A stretch of DNA of 64,000 nt from Sphingomonas aurea (GTDB taxonomy: Bacteria; Pseudomonadota; Alphaproteobacteria; Sphingomonadales; Sphingomonadaceae). The notes beneath the pieces were generated by a model. The model was given only the letters and a program-made list of their open reading frames with translations, was not told the origin of the DNA and searched no databases. The translations under genes and the position numbers were made by a program. The stretch covers positions 62,001 through 126,000 of the forward strand of contig NZ_JAUUDS010000003.1 of assembly GCF_030678875.1 (NCBI RefSeq). The letters are read 5' to 3'. This document shows positions 38,981 through 48,711 of the stretch, in pieces; the stretch's first letter is position 1, and each line of letters starts with the position of its first letter.

Positions 38981-39709
38981 ATGGCATCGCATCCCTTGCA
39001 TCTGCTGGTCCGCAAACTGGAAGGCGGGGTGCAGCTCGATGCAGAGCAGCGGCAGGCGATCTATGCCCTGCCCCATATGATCCGCGCCACGCCGGCCGGG
39101 ACCTACCTGCTGCGCGAGGGTGATCCGCCGACCATATGCGCCGTGCTGGTGACGGGGTACGCGCTGCGCCACAAGATCACCCGCCACGGCGTGCGCCAGA
39201 TCGTCTCCTTGCAGATCCCCGGCGAGGCGCTGGATTTTCAGCACCTCTCGCTGCACACCGCGGACCATAATATTCAGACGCTTACCCAGGCCGATCTCGC
39301 GCTGGTGCCGATGCAGGCGGTACACGATCTTGCCGCCCGTCACCCTGCGATCGCCGACGCCATCCTGCGGCATGTCCAGATCGAAGCGTCGATCGCGCGC
39401 GAGTGGATGGTCAATATCGGCCGGCGCACCGCACGCGAGCGGCTGGCCCACCTGCTGTGCGAGTTCGCCTGCCGGCTCGATGCGCAGGGGCTGGTGAACG
39501 GCGAGGGGTATGAGCTGCCGATGACCCAGGAGCAGATCGGCGACGCGCTCGGTCTTACCTCGGTCCATGTGAACCGCTCTATCCGGGCGCTGGAGGAAGA
39601 GGGGCTGATAACCCGTGCCCGGCGCGTCATCAGCTTTCCCGACATCCAGCGTCTGCGCTCGGTCGCCGACTTCAACGACCTGTACCTTCACCTGCGGCGG
39701 CAGGATTGA
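38981..39709 (+). CDS. Crp/Fnr family transcriptional regulator
   Basis: 242 residues. The beta-barrel sensor domain runs from GTYLLREGDPPTICAVLVTG to QIVSLQIPGEALDFQHL. The dimer helix region includes NIGRRTARERLAHLLCEF. The winged helix has LPMTQEQIGDALGLTSVHVN and RSIRALEEEGLI. No FNR-type N-terminal cysteine cluster is present, so the effector is not oxygen via an FeS cluster. It is distinct from the regulator at 13.6 kb, with only family-level similarity. RBS GGGAG lies upstream. It converges on ubiA with five bases between the stops. Confidence 0.9.
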   Translation: MASHPLHLLVRKLEGGVQLDAEQRQAIYALPHMIRATPAGTYLLREGDPPTICAVLVTGYALRHKITRHGVRQIVSLQIPGEALDFQHLSLHTADHNIQTLTQADLALVPMQAVHDLAARHPAIADAILRHVQIEASIAREWMVNIGRRTARERLAHLLCEFACRLDAQGLVNGEGYELPMTQEQIGDALGLTSVHVNRSIRALEEEGLITRARRVISFPDIQRLRSVADFNDLYLHLRRQD

Positions 39710-39714
39710 GGGAT

Positions 39715-40617
39715 CTACGCGGTACCGACAACCAGAAACGCCAGGAACAGGAGCAGCCCGGTCAGGCGGTTCGAGCGGAACCGGTGCAGCGCGCCACCAC
39801 CGTCGTCGGGGCGCAACGTCGCGACCTGCCAGGCCAGATGCGCCACTGCCGGCAGCAGCGCTGCCAGCGCCAGCGGATCCGGCCGCACGCTCCAGATCGC
39901 CGCCGCCCACAGCAGGATCGCCGCGGTGTAGAAGGCCGCCACGCCGCTCCGCACCCGCAAGCCCAGCGCCAATGCCGAGGAGCGAACGCCGATCAGCGCA
40001 TCGTCTTCGCGGTCCTGCAGCGCGTAGATAGTGTCATATCCGACCACCCAGGCGATCGAGCCGGCATAGAGAAACCATATCGGCCATGACAGGTTCGCCG
40101 CGGCCTCCGCCCAGCCGACCAGAGCCGCCCACGAGAAGACCAGCCCCAGCCACGCCTGCGGCCACCAGGTGATCCGCTTCATGAACGGATAGGCGGCGAC
40201 CGGCGCCAGGCTGGCCAGCGCGACGCCGGCCGCGAGGGGATGGAGCTGCACCAGCACGACCAGCCCGATCAGGCTCAGCATGACCAGCCACGCCCAGGCC
40301 GCCTTCACCGACACCAGCCCGCTCGGTATCGGCCGCGCCGCCGTCCGCGCCACCTGCGCGTCGAGGTCGCGGTCGACGATGTCGTTATAGACGCACCCGG
40401 CCCCGCGCATCGCGATGCTGCCGAGCAGCAGCCACAGGATCAGATCCCAGCGCGCCGCCGCCTGCCCGGCCAGCGCCACGCCCCACGCTCCCGGCCAGAA
40501 CAGCAGCCACCAGCCGATCGGCCGGTCGAACCGCGCCAGCAGCGCCAGTCCGCGCAGCCGCGCCGGCAGGCGCGCGACCAGCCCGCGATGCTCGCTGTCG
40601 GGAACGATCACCGTCAT
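39715..40617 (-). CDS. ubiA: 4-hydroxybenzoate polyprenyltransferase
   Basis: 300 residues with about eight membrane helices. The two Asp-rich prenyl-diphosphate sites are seen: AGCVYNDIVDRDLDAQVART and YDTIYALQDREDDALIGV. It attaches the polyprenyl tail to 4-hydroxybenzoate in ubiquinone synthesis. ATG 40617 is chosen because it gives the standard length; a longer frame upstream would enter the GH130 gene. The GH130 stop is 16 bases upstream, so co-transcription is possible. Confidence 0.93.
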   Translation of the reverse strand: MTVIVPDSEHRGLVARLPARLRGLALLARFDRPIGWWLLFWPGAWGVALAGQAAARWDLILWLLLGSIAMRGAGCVYNDIVDRDLDAQVARTAARPIPSGLVSVKAAWAWLVMLSLIGLVVLVQLHPLAAGVALASLAPVAAYPFMKRITWWPQAWLGLVFSWAALVGWAEAAANLSWPIWFLYAGSIAWVVGYDTIYALQDREDDALIGVRSSALALGLRVRSGVAAFYTAAILLWAAAIWSVRPDPLALAALLPAVAHLAWQVATLRPDDGGGALHRFRSNRLTGLLLFLAFLVVGTA

Positions 40618-40633
40618 GCGCGGCCCGGCCGGA

Positions 40634-41917
40634 TCAGGCCATCGCCGCCAGCAGATCCCGAATCCCGACGAACGCGAACCCGATCGAACTGTCGGCAATG
40701 CCATAGGGCAGGAACAGCGTATCGCCGTGCCGGATCGCGCCGCACGAATAGACGACGTTGGGGACATAGCCCTCGCGGTCCTGATCCTTGGCGGCGAGCA
40801 GCGGCTCCTTCGTGCGGCCGATCACCTTGGCCGGATCACGCTTGTCGAGCAGCACCGCGCCGATCGAGTATTTGCGCATCGCACCGACGCCATGGGTCAG
40901 CAGCAGCCAGCCCTCGTCCAGTTCAATCGGCGGGCCGCAATTGCCGATCTGCACCAGCTCCCACGGATAGACCGGGGTTAGGATCTTCTCGCCATTGTCC
41001 CAATGGGTCAGGTCGTCCGACTTCAGCAGGAACAGGTTCTCGCCGTCCGAGCGGCCGATCATCATGTACCGTCCGTCGACCTTGCGCGGGAACAGCGCCA
41101 TGCCCTTGTTATGGCTGGCCGTGCCGGTCATCGGCACCAGATCGAACGCGCGGAAGTCGCGGGTGCGCATCAGCTCCGACTGGATTTGCGAGCCGTTATA
41201 GGCGGTATAGGTGCCGATCCATTCCAGCGAGCCGTCCTCGTGCTGGAACTGGACGATCCGCATGTCCTCCAGCCCCTTGGACTGGGCGGCGGTCATCGGG
41301 AAGATCACCGTGCCCGACAGGGTGGAATCACGGTGTCGGTAGACGGTGATCGGCCCTTCCAGCGCCTCTTCCAGCTCGCGTCCGGTCGCGTCGGTGGCGG
41401 TGGCGAAGGGCGGCTCGGGCGCCAGCTTCATCTGGTTGCGGTCGGTGATGATGCCTTCGCGGAACGCGACCGACGAGATATGCCCCTCGCCCACCGCGCG
41501 CATCGACATCAGCACGCGCAACGACCCAGGCGGCATGCCCGACTGGTCGAAATGCGGCACCGCGCTGGGGTTCATCAGCGCCGCGGCGGCATAGCTGTAT
41601 TCGTGGCAGAAATAGGCGCCGATCAGCTGCCGCTTCTCGTCGCCGATCTGCTCACTGTCGAGGCCCAGCAGTCCCTCGATCTCGTCGTACCGGGTCATGA
41701 AGACGCGGCGCGTCTGCCAGTGGCGCGCCTCGAAATCCTTCAGCACCTCTTCCAGCTGCTCGCGCGCCTGGCCGGGCGTCATCGCCAGCACCTCGGCCAC
41801 CAGCCGCTCGGTCCGGTTGGGCGGGCCGCCGACCCCACCCCAGGCAATGTGGAACGGACGCACCACCACGCGCGACGGGTCGGCGTGCAGCCGCAATTCG
41901 TGAGTGAACAGGTTCAT
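40634..41917 (-). CDS. GH130-family glycoside phosphorylase/hydrolase
   Basis: 427 residues. The C-terminal two-thirds is a five-bladed propeller of GH130 type, with DMRIVQFQHEDGSLEWIGTY, ASHNKGMALFPRKVDGRYMM, RSDGENLFLLKSDDLTHWD and VYSCGAIRHGDTLFLPYGIA. An N-terminal helical portion of about 130 residues (FHIAWGGVGGPPNRTERLVA onward) is present as in bacterial members linked to glycosyltransferases. GH130 enzymes act on beta-mannosides, usually by phosphorolysis. It lies 55 bases downstream of the large glycosyltransferase gene, in the same direction. The substrate is not known. Confidence 0.85.
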   Translation of the reverse strand: MNLFTHELRLHADPSRVVVRPFHIAWGGVGGPPNRTERLVAEVLAMTPGQAREQLEEVLKDFEARHWQTRRVFMTRYDEIEGLLGLDSEQIGDEKRQLIGAYFCHEYSYAAAALMNPSAVPHFDQSGMPPGSLRVLMSMRAVGEGHISSVAFREGIITDRNQMKLAPEPPFATATDATGRELEEALEGPITVYRHRDSTLSGTVIFPMTAAQSKGLEDMRIVQFQHEDGSLEWIGTYTAYNGSQIQSELMRTRDFRAFDLVPMTGTASHNKGMALFPRKVDGRYMMIGRSDGENLFLLKSDDLTHWDNGEKILTPVYPWELVQIGNCGPPIELDEGWLLLTHGVGAMRKYSIGAVLLDKRDPAKVIGRTKEPLLAAKDQDREGYVPNVVYSCGAIRHGDTLFLPYGIADSSIGFAFVGIRDLLAAMA

Positions 41918-41972
41918 TGGCGACTAGGGCCCCGCTGGCTGGTCGAACGTCCTCACGCCATCGCGAGCGAGG

Positions 41973-44246
41973 CTACGCGACGGAGCGCGACGCTCCTGCC
42001 ACGGGTAACGACTGTCGTGCCAGCCCAGAAATCGCGCAATTGGCCAGTTGCAACGCCAAAATCGACTCTGCGCCCTGGTTGCGGTTGAGCCCGGTCGGCA
42101 TCAGCCCGTCGAAACAGCCGCCATCGGCCGGGCTGGCGAGCGGCAGGTCGAGGTCGTTGGCACCCAGGAACCAGCCATAGGCACGCTGCGCCTCCTCCAG
42201 CCAGCGGGCGTCGCCCGTGGCACGGTGCGCGGTCAGGCAGGCATCGACGGTCGCCTGCGCCTCCAGCGGCTGCTGATCGAACTGGAGCGGCGCGGCATAG
42301 GGGCGCCCGAAGCTCTCGGTGCCCACCGCGCGGAAACGCCCCTCGGGCGAGGTCTGCTGCGCGCAGATCCAGTCGAGCGTCTGCAACCCGCACTGGACCA
42401 GGTCGTCGCGGTCCAGAGCACGCCCGGCTCGGATCAGCGCCTCGGGCAGGCGAGCATTGTCATAAGCCAGCACGATCTCGAACCACTGCCATTCGGGCCG
42501 GCGCGCCTCGGCAAGCAGGTCGAGGTGCATGGCGGGGAAGCGCTGCAGGATCGTGCGTGACAGTTCGTGACCCGGCTTCGCCTCCAGCATCGCCGCCGCA
42601 CCCAGCATCGCGAACGCCTGCGCGCGGATCGAGCCCAACTCCAGCGCGATGCTGGCGGTGGTGTCGAACATCGCCCCCGCCCAGTCGCGATGCTTTCCCG
42701 CCCGCGCGTCGCGCGCAGTGACGCCGAGCGCCCAGATGGTGCGGCCGTTGGAATCCTCCGACCCCTCGTCCTCGCACCAGGTCCGGTCGAAGTTCATGAA
42801 GTTGCGGAAGCGCCGCCGGTCCGGATTCCACGCATATTGGATGAACGACGCGTAGATCGTCATCCACTTGTCGCGACGCTCGTCGTCCAGGTCGGCCATC
42901 GCGCTGACCAGCATCAGGGCGCGGGCATTGTCGTCGATGCAATAGCCGTGGCGGCGATCGGGTACCGAGTAGATCGAGTGCTGCAACATGCCGGTCGCAT
43001 CGCTCATCCGCTCGACCGCGGCGAAGTCGGGAACGAGCGGCTTCATCACCGCGACATGCGCCGCGATCCGTCGCGGGCGCGCGGCGATCGCCGCGCCGGT
43101 TTCCGCCATCGCCGCTTCCGCCAGCCGCGGCCAGATCATCGTACGGCCGCGCGCATAGGCACGCTCCGACAGCTTCGACCGGTCGCGATCGTTGGACAGC
43201 AGCCGGTCGATCTCGCGCGAGAAGGCGGCGACGTCGCCGAAATCGACCAGCACGCCGTGCCCGTCGGCCAGGATCTCGGTCGCATGGACGTATGGGGTCG
43301 ACACCACCGGCTTGCCGACGCCGATCGCATAGGACAGCGTGCCCGAGGTGATCTGCGCCGGATTGTTGTAAGGCGTCGCGTAGATGTCGGCCGCCTGGAG
43401 ATAGTCGAGCAGTTCCTCATGCTCGACGAAGCCGTCGACGAACAGGACGTTGCGCTCGACACCCTTCGCGGCGGCGAGCGCCTTCAGGCTGTCGCGGTAC
43501 CGCTCGCCCTCGTGCGCCACCAGATTGGGGTGAGTGGCACCCAGCACGACATAGAGCAGGTCGGGATGACGCTCGACCGCCACGGGCAGCGCCGCGATCA
43601 TCGTCTCGATGCCCTTGTTCGGGGCGAGCAGGCCGAAGGTGAGCACCACCTGCCGCCCGCTCCATCCGAAGCGGGCCTTGATCGTCTCGGGATCGACCAG
43701 CGGTCGGTCGGGCACGCCGTGCGGGATCATCGCGATCTGGCGCGGATTGGCGCCATAGACGCGCTGAAGGATGTCGCGTCCCCGCTCAGCCATCACCACG
43801 ATCTTTGCCGCGCGCTGGAGCAGCCCCTCCAGCACGCGCCGCTCGTCCGCGCTCGGCTTCTCTAGCACGGTATGGAGCGTGACGATCAGCGGCAGCGTAG
43901 TGCGATCGAGCAGCGCCAGAATATGCTCGCCGGCGGGGCCGCCATAGATGCCATATTCGTGCTGGAGCCAGATCGCCTGAGCACCCGACGCCTCGATCGC
44001 CCGAGCGGCGGTGAAATAGGCGGACAGATCGTTCTGCGCGATCGATCCGGTGACCTCGGGTGGATAGGCGTACCGGCCGGGATGGTCGTCCATCGCCCAC
44101 ACATCGACCTGTACCTCCGGGAACCGGTCGCGCACGGCCTTGTAGACGTCGGTAGTGAAGGTCGCGAGCCCGCATTGGCGCGGCAGGAAATTGCCGATCA
44201 GCGCCAGATGCCTGATTGTATCGAGGCCCATCGTCTCCACCATCAT
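41973..44246 (-). CDS. Two-domain glycosyltransferase (GT4) with C-terminal six-hairpin-like domain
   Basis: About 757 residues from the ATG pair at 44246/44243, preceded by AAGGA. The first 400 residues are a GT-B fold GT4 enzyme: LIGNFLPRQCGLATFTTDVY, VTLHTVLEKPSADERRVLEG, MIPHGVPDRP, TFGLLAPNKGIETMIAALPV, then the nucleotide-sugar region TSGTLSYAIGVGKPVVSTPY. The last 330 residues look like an (alpha/alpha)6 barrel: HGYCIDDNARALMLVSAM, CEDEGSEDSNGRTIWALGV, and the closing NQGAESILALQLA. A transferase fused to a glycosidase-like domain and paired with GH130 suggests synthesis and trimming of one polymer, likely mannose-based. That last step is inference. Confidence 0.82.
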   Translation of the reverse strand: MMVETMGLDTIRHLALIGNFLPRQCGLATFTTDVYKAVRDRFPEVQVDVWAMDDHPGRYAYPPEVTGSIAQNDLSAYFTAARAIEASGAQAIWLQHEYGIYGGPAGEHILALLDRTTLPLIVTLHTVLEKPSADERRVLEGLLQRAAKIVVMAERGRDILQRVYGANPRQIAMIPHGVPDRPLVDPETIKARFGWSGRQVVLTFGLLAPNKGIETMIAALPVAVERHPDLLYVVLGATHPNLVAHEGERYRDSLKALAAAKGVERNVLFVDGFVEHEELLDYLQAADIYATPYNNPAQITSGTLSYAIGVGKPVVSTPYVHATEILADGHGVLVDFGDVAAFSREIDRLLSNDRDRSKLSERAYARGRTMIWPRLAEAAMAETGAAIAARPRRIAAHVAVMKPLVPDFAAVERMSDATGMLQHSIYSVPDRRHGYCIDDNARALMLVSAMADLDDERRDKWMTIYASFIQYAWNPDRRRFRNFMNFDRTWCEDEGSEDSNGRTIWALGVTARDARAGKHRDWAGAMFDTTASIALELGSIRAQAFAMLGAAAMLEAKPGHELSRTILQRFPAMHLDLLAEARRPEWQWFEIVLAYDNARLPEALIRAGRALDRDDLVQCGLQTLDWICAQQTSPEGRFRAVGTESFGRPYAAPLQFDQQPLEAQATVDACLTAHRATGDARWLEEAQRAYGWFLGANDLDLPLASPADGGCFDGLMPTGLNRNQGAESILALQLANCAISGLARQSLPVAGASRSVA

Positions 44247-44415
44247 CGTTCCTTGCAAGACATGCGGAACGCTTCGTTCCTTCCACGCCACCTGACCGAA
44301 CCGTTCATCGGGGCGAAAGTTGCACCGTTTGACGCGACGCAACATGAATTCGGCGTCATTTGCCTCAGCCTAACTGATCGAGATCAACGGACATTCCGAT
44401 CGGTCGATCGCGACT

Positions 44416-44871
44416 TCAGCCGCGCCCGCGATAGGATGCCACGCCCTGATCCGGCAGCCACAGCTCCGCCGGCGGCGTGCCCGACTGCCAGAAGACGTCG
44501 ATCGGGATACCTCCGCGCGGATACCAATAGCCGCCGATGCGCAGCCACACCGGCTTCATCTCGTCGAACAGCCGCTCGCCGATCTCGACCGTGCAATCCT
44601 CGTGAAAGGCGGCGTGATTGCGGAAGGCGCCGAGAAACAGTTTCAGCGACTTGGACTCGACGATCGTCTCGCCCGGCGCATAGTCGATCACCAGATGCGC
44701 GAAGTCGGGCTGGCCGGTCACCGGGCAGAGCGAGGTGAACTCGGGCGCCGCGAAGCGCACCAGATAGAGGCGGCCGGGCCGCGGGTTGGGAACATAATCC
44801 AGCTCTGCCGCTTGCGGAGAGGTGGGCAGCGGCGTGGACTGGCCAAGATGCTTCGGGGTCATGGCCCCCAT
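44416..44871 (-). CDS. queF: 7-cyano-7-deazaguanine reductase QueF (preQ0 reductase)
   Basis: Reduces preQ0 to preQ1 with NADPH in queuosine synthesis. 151 residues, the short unimodular type. The active-site cysteine is in [18 protein letters not shown]. The QueF signature [15 protein letters not shown] and [14 protein letters not shown] follow. ATG 44871 is used; ATG 44862 is also possible. It is divergent from the photolyase gene with only 19 bases between the starts. It feeds the pathway completed by queA at 18.9 kb. Confidence 0.95.
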   Translation of the reverse strand: MGAMTPKHLGQSTPLPTSPQAAELDYVPNPRPGRLYLVRFAAPEFTSLCPVTGQPDFAHLVIDYAPGETIVESKSLKLFLGAFRNHAAFHEDCTVEIGERLFDEMKPVWLRIGGYWYPRGGIPIDVFWQSGTPPAELWLPDQGVASYRGRG

Positions 44872-44890
44872 GTAGGGAAGGGGGCACGTG

Positions 44891-46435
44891 ATGAAAACGC
44901 TGATCCCGATACTCGGCGACCAGCTGTCGCCCGCGCTGTCGTCCCTGCGCGGCCAGCGCCAGGCGAGTGCGGTCGTGCTGATGATGGAGGTGGCCGACGA
45001 GACACGCTACGTCCGCCATCACCAGCAGAAGATCGCCTATATCCTGTCGGCGATGCGGCACCACGCCGCCGCCCTGCGCGCGGCCGGCTGGACAGTCGAT
45101 TACGTCACGCTCGACGACCCCGCCAACAGCGGCAGCTTTACCGGCGAGATCGCCCGCGCGGTCGAGCGCCACGCCCCCGACCGCATCGTCGTGACCGAAG
45201 CGGGCGAGTGGCGCGTCGCCGCGATGCTGGAAGCGTGGGAAACCCTGTTCGGCATTCCCGTCGAGGTCCGCCCCGACACCCGCTTCGTCGCCACCCATGC
45301 CGAGTTCGATGAGTGGGCCGAGGGCCAGTCAGACCTGACGATGGAGTGGTTCTACCGCGAAATGCGACGCAAGACCGGATTGCTGATGGACGGCAGTGAA
45401 CCCGCCGGTGGCCGCTGGAACTTCGACAAGGACAACCGCAAGCCCGCCAAGGCCGACCTGCTGATGCCGCGCCCGCTGGCCTTCGGGCCGGACGCGATCA
45501 CGCAGGAGGTGCTGGCGCTGGTCGCCGTGCGGTTCGGCGACCATCCCGGCAGCCTCGACGGCTTCGACCATGCGGTTACCGCCGCGGATGCCGAGCGGCA
45601 GGCGGCGGTCTTCTTCCGCGACGCGCTGCCGCAGTTCGGCGACTACGAGGATGCGATGCTGACCGGCGAGCGCCACCTGTGGCACTCGATCCTCAGCCCC
45701 TACATCAACTCCGGCCTGCTCGACCCGCTCGACCTGTGCCGCCGCGCAGAGGCCGAGTATCGCGCCGGGCGCGCGCCGCTCAACTCGGTCGAGGGCTATG
45801 TCCGCCAGATCATCGGCTGGCGCGAATATATGCGCGGCATCTACTGGCGCGAGGGGCCGGACTATGTCGAGCGCAACTTCCTCGACCATCATCGCCCGCT
45901 CCCCGGCTTCTACTGGACCGGCGAAACCGACATGCACTGCATGGCGCAGGCGCTGGGCCAGACGCTGGCGACCGCGCACGCGCACCATATCCAGCGGCTG
46001 ATGGTGACCGGCAATTTTGCGCTGCTGATCGGCGCCGATCCGAAGCAGGTCCATCTCTGGTACCTGGAGGTCTATATCGACGCGTATGAATGGGTCGAGC
46101 TGCCCAACACATTGGGCATGAGCCAGTTCGGCGATGGCGGGCTGGTCGGGACCAAGCCCTATGTCTCCTCGGGCGCCTATATCGACCGCATGTCGGATTA
46201 CTGCCGCCACTGCCGTTACGACGTGAAGCAGCGGGTGGGGCCGGACGCCTGCCCCTTCAACGCGCTGTACTGGGACTTCATCGCCCGCCACCAGGACAAG
46301 CTCGGCGACAATCGCCGCATGGCGATGCCCTATCGCAACTGGGCGAAGCAGACTCCGGAGACGCAGGCTGCGATCCGCGCACAGGCGGCCGCCTTCCTCG
46401 CCACCCTCGACGAAGCGGAGCCGGCCGACTACTGA
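44891..46435 (+). CDS. phrB: FeS bacterial cryptochrome/(6-4) photolyase (PhrB type)
   Basis: 514 residues. An N-terminal Rossmann domain ([16 protein letters not shown]) is followed by the all-helical FAD domain ([57 protein letters not shown] in variant form [18 protein letters not shown]). Counting from ATG 44891, cysteines fall at 350, 438, 441 and 454, the same numbers I recall for the [4Fe-4S] ligands of Agrobacterium PhrB. The family repairs (6-4) photoproducts with blue light or senses light. AAGGGGG precedes the ATG by seven bases. sseA follows eight bases later. Confidence 0.93.
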   Translation: MKTLIPILGDQLSPALSSLRGQRQASAVVLMMEVADETRYVRHHQQKIAYILSAMRHHAAALRAAGWTVDYVTLDDPANSGSFTGEIARAVERHAPDRIVVTEAGEWRVAAMLEAWETLFGIPVEVRPDTRFVATHAEFDEWAEGQSDLTMEWFYREMRRKTGLLMDGSEPAGGRWNFDKDNRKPAKADLLMPRPLAFGPDAITQEVLALVAVRFGDHPGSLDGFDHAVTAADAERQAAVFFRDALPQFGDYEDAMLTGERHLWHSILSPYINSGLLDPLDLCRRAEAEYRAGRAPLNSVEGYVRQIIGWREYMRGIYWREGPDYVERNFLDHHRPLPGFYWTGETDMHCMAQALGQTLATAHAHHIQRLMVTGNFALLIGADPKQVHLWYLEVYIDAYEWVELPNTLGMSQFGDGGLVGTKPYVSSGAYIDRMSDYCRHCRYDVKQRVGPDACPFNALYWDFIARHQDKLGDNRRMAMPYRNWAKQTPETQAAIRAQAAAFLATLDEAEPADY

Positions 46436-46442
46436 AGCGCGC

Positions 46443-47270
46443 ATGGATTCTCTGGTATCGACGGCGTGGCTGGCGGATGCGCTGGGCACGCCGGATCTCG
46501 TGATCGTCGATGCGACGATGCTCGCCGCCGATCTGGGCCGCGATGCGCGCGCCGAGTATCGCGCCGGCCACATTCCGGGCGCGGTGTTCCTGAACCTCGC
46601 CGAACTGCGCGACGCCGCCTCGCCGCTGCCGAACACCCTGCCCGATGCCGCGACGATGGCCGCGCATCTGGCGCCGCTGGGCATCGGCAATGGCGCGCGC
46701 ATCGTCCTCTACGACGACGCACCGTGGCGTACCGCCGCGAGAGGCTGGTGGCTGCTCCGCAGCTATGGCATCGGCGATGTCGCGATCCTCGACGGCGGCC
46801 TGGCCAGGTGGCGCGCGGAGGGCCGCCCGCTCGCGACCGGCGACGAGACCTCCCCGTCGCGCCCGGTCACACCGACCTTCAACGAGGCGCGGCTGCGCAC
46901 CATGGCACAGGTCCGCGCCAATCTGGCGAGCGGCGCGGAGCAGCTGCTCGATGCCCGCTCGGCGGCGCGCTTCACCGGCGAGGAGGCCGACCCGCACGGC
47001 GCCGCCCCCGGCCACATTCCCGGCGCTCGTTCCATCCCCTATCCGCGCTTCTTCGCAGCAGACGGGACATGGAAGCGCGGCGACGCCCTGCGTGCGGTGT
47101 TCGAGGATATCGACCTCGACGCGCCGCTGGTCGCGACATGCGGGTCGGGCGTCACCGCTGCGGTCATCGCGTTCGGCGCGCACCTTCTGGGGCGCGAGGC
47201 GGCGCTCTACGACGGCAGCTGGACCGAATGGGGCAGCGATCCCACCACGCAAAAGGTAACCGGTGCATGA
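46443..47270 (+). CDS. sseA: 3-mercaptopyruvate/thiosulfate sulfurtransferase
   Basis: 275 residues, two rhodanese domains. The active-site loop CGSGVTAAV has the catalytic Cys233, and the six-residue CGSGVT loop is the mercaptopyruvate type. EYRAGHIPGAVFLNLAELRD and DPHGAAPGHIPGARSIPYPR are the paired CH2A-like motifs. It transfers sulfur to cyanide or thiols. Its stop overlaps the metC ATG (ATGA), so the two sulfur genes are coupled. Confidence 0.93.
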   Translation: MDSLVSTAWLADALGTPDLVIVDATMLAADLGRDARAEYRAGHIPGAVFLNLAELRDAASPLPNTLPDAATMAAHLAPLGIGNGARIVLYDDAPWRTAARGWWLLRSYGIGDVAILDGGLARWRAEGRPLATGDETSPSRPVTPTFNEARLRTMAQVRANLASGAEQLLDARSAARFTGEEADPHGAAPGHIPGARSIPYPRFFAADGTWKRGDALRAVFEDIDLDAPLVATCGSGVTAAVIAFGAHLLGREAALYDGSWTEWGSDPTTQKVTGA

Positions 47271-48466
47271 GCGGCAGCGACAAGACAGTGAAGCCGGCGA
47301 CCAGGGTGGTGCAGGCCGGCCGCCGTCCCGAGTGGACGGCCGGGATCGTCAACCCGCCGGTCTGGCGCGCCTCCACAATCCTTTACGACAGCGTCGCCGA
47401 TCTGCGCGCGGCGGCGGGGCGCGACACCCATCACCGCCTGTTCTACGGCCGGCGCGGCACCCCCACCCAGTGGTCGCTGGCGGACGCGCTGACCGAGCTT
47501 GAGCCGGGGGCGGAGGGGACCTTCCTCTACCCGTCGGGCGTGGCGGCGATCGCGGCGGCGCTGATGTCGGTGCTGTCGCCGGGTGACGAACTGCTGCTGG
47601 TCGACAGCGCCTATGATCCCACGCGCGCGCTCGCGACCGGGCTGCTGGCGCGTTACGGCATCACCACCCGCTTCTATGATCCGGTGATCGGTGCCGGCAT
47701 CGCCGACCTGATCGGGCCCGACACCCGCGCGATCTTCATGGAAAGTCCGGGTAGCCTGACCTTCGAGGTGCAGGATGTGCCCGCGATCGTCGCCGTCGCG
47801 CACGCGCGCGGCATCGTGACGCTGCTCGACAATACCTGGGCGACGCCGCTGCTGTTCCCGGCGATCGAGCGCGGTGTCGACCTGACGATCATGGCCTGCA
47901 CCAAATATGTCGTCGGCCACTCGGACGTGATGATGGGATCGGTGACAGCCGGCCCCGGCCGATTCGCGGCGCTGCGTGATACCAGCTTCGCGCTCGGCCA
48001 GCATCTCAGCCCGGACGACGCATGGCTGGGCAGCCGCGGCCTGCGCACCATGGCGCTGCGCCTGCGCGAACAGGGCGAGAGCGCGCTCGCCATCGCCCGC
48101 TGGCTGGAGGGCCGGCCAGAGGTCGCGCAGGTGCTTCACCCCGCCCTTCCCTCCTGCCCCGGCCACGACCTGTTCGTTCGCGACTTCCGGGGTGCCACCG
48201 GTCTGTTCGCCTTCGCGCTCGACGGCGGCGACGAGGCGGCACGCGCCGCCCTGATCGACGGGCTGGCGCATTTCGGCATCGGCTACAGCTGGGGCGGATA
48301 CGAGAGCCTCGCCATCCCGATCGATCCGCATCGTCACCGCAGCGTCACCCGCCGCGAGCCGGCGGGGCCGATGGTGCGGCTGCAGATCGGCCTGGAAGAT
48401 GTCGGCGACCTGATCGCCGATCTGGACGCCGGGCTCGACCGCTTTCGCCACGCGCGCGACGGCTGA
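47267..48466 (+). CDS. metC: Cystathionine beta-lyase
   Basis: 399 residues, PLP-dependent Cys/Met metabolism family. NPPVWRASTILYDSVADLRA, FYGRRGTPTQWSLADALTEL, the PLP lysine K213 in TIMACTKYVVGHSDVMMGSV, and GYSWGGYESLAIPIDP near the end fit the proteobacterial MetC branch rather than MetB. It cleaves cystathionine to homocysteine, ammonia and pyruvate. It pairs with sseA in one coupled unit of sulfur-compound metabolism. Confidence 0.92.
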   Translation: MSGSDKTVKPATRVVQAGRRPEWTAGIVNPPVWRASTILYDSVADLRAAAGRDTHHRLFYGRRGTPTQWSLADALTELEPGAEGTFLYPSGVAAIAAALMSVLSPGDELLLVDSAYDPTRALATGLLARYGITTRFYDPVIGAGIADLIGPDTRAIFMESPGSLTFEVQDVPAIVAVAHARGIVTLLDNTWATPLLFPAIERGVDLTIMACTKYVVGHSDVMMGSVTAGPGRFAALRDTSFALGQHLSPDDAWLGSRGLRTMALRLREQGESALAIARWLEGRPEVAQVLHPALPSCPGHDLFVRDFRGATGLFAFALDGGDEAARAALIDGLAHFGIGYSWGGYESLAIPIDPHRHRSVTRREPAGPMVRLQIGLEDVGDLIADLDAGLDRFRHARDG

Positions 48467-48711
48467 TCGCCGCCCTTGTGTTCGCGCGCAGGCGGGAACA
48501 TGGCCGGGGGTCGGGTGTCTGTGTCCACCGCGCAACGGCAGCCCGGCCAACGGCCACACGCTTATCAAATCTCTTGTGCAAGTGCGAAGGCGCTGGCATC
48601 CATGGCGTATCGCAAGACAGATCGCGCGCGGGCTTGTAGCCCTCAACAGACGCGGCATCTGCGACACATGCAGGCGGGGACATCGGATCCATCCCAACAA
48701 AGGGAAATACG

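Noticed and set aside
41973..44246. Sucrose or trehalose-phosphate synthase identity for the large glycosyltransferase
   Set aside because: The GT4 motifs are general and the C-terminal domain is not a phosphatase of the HAD type.
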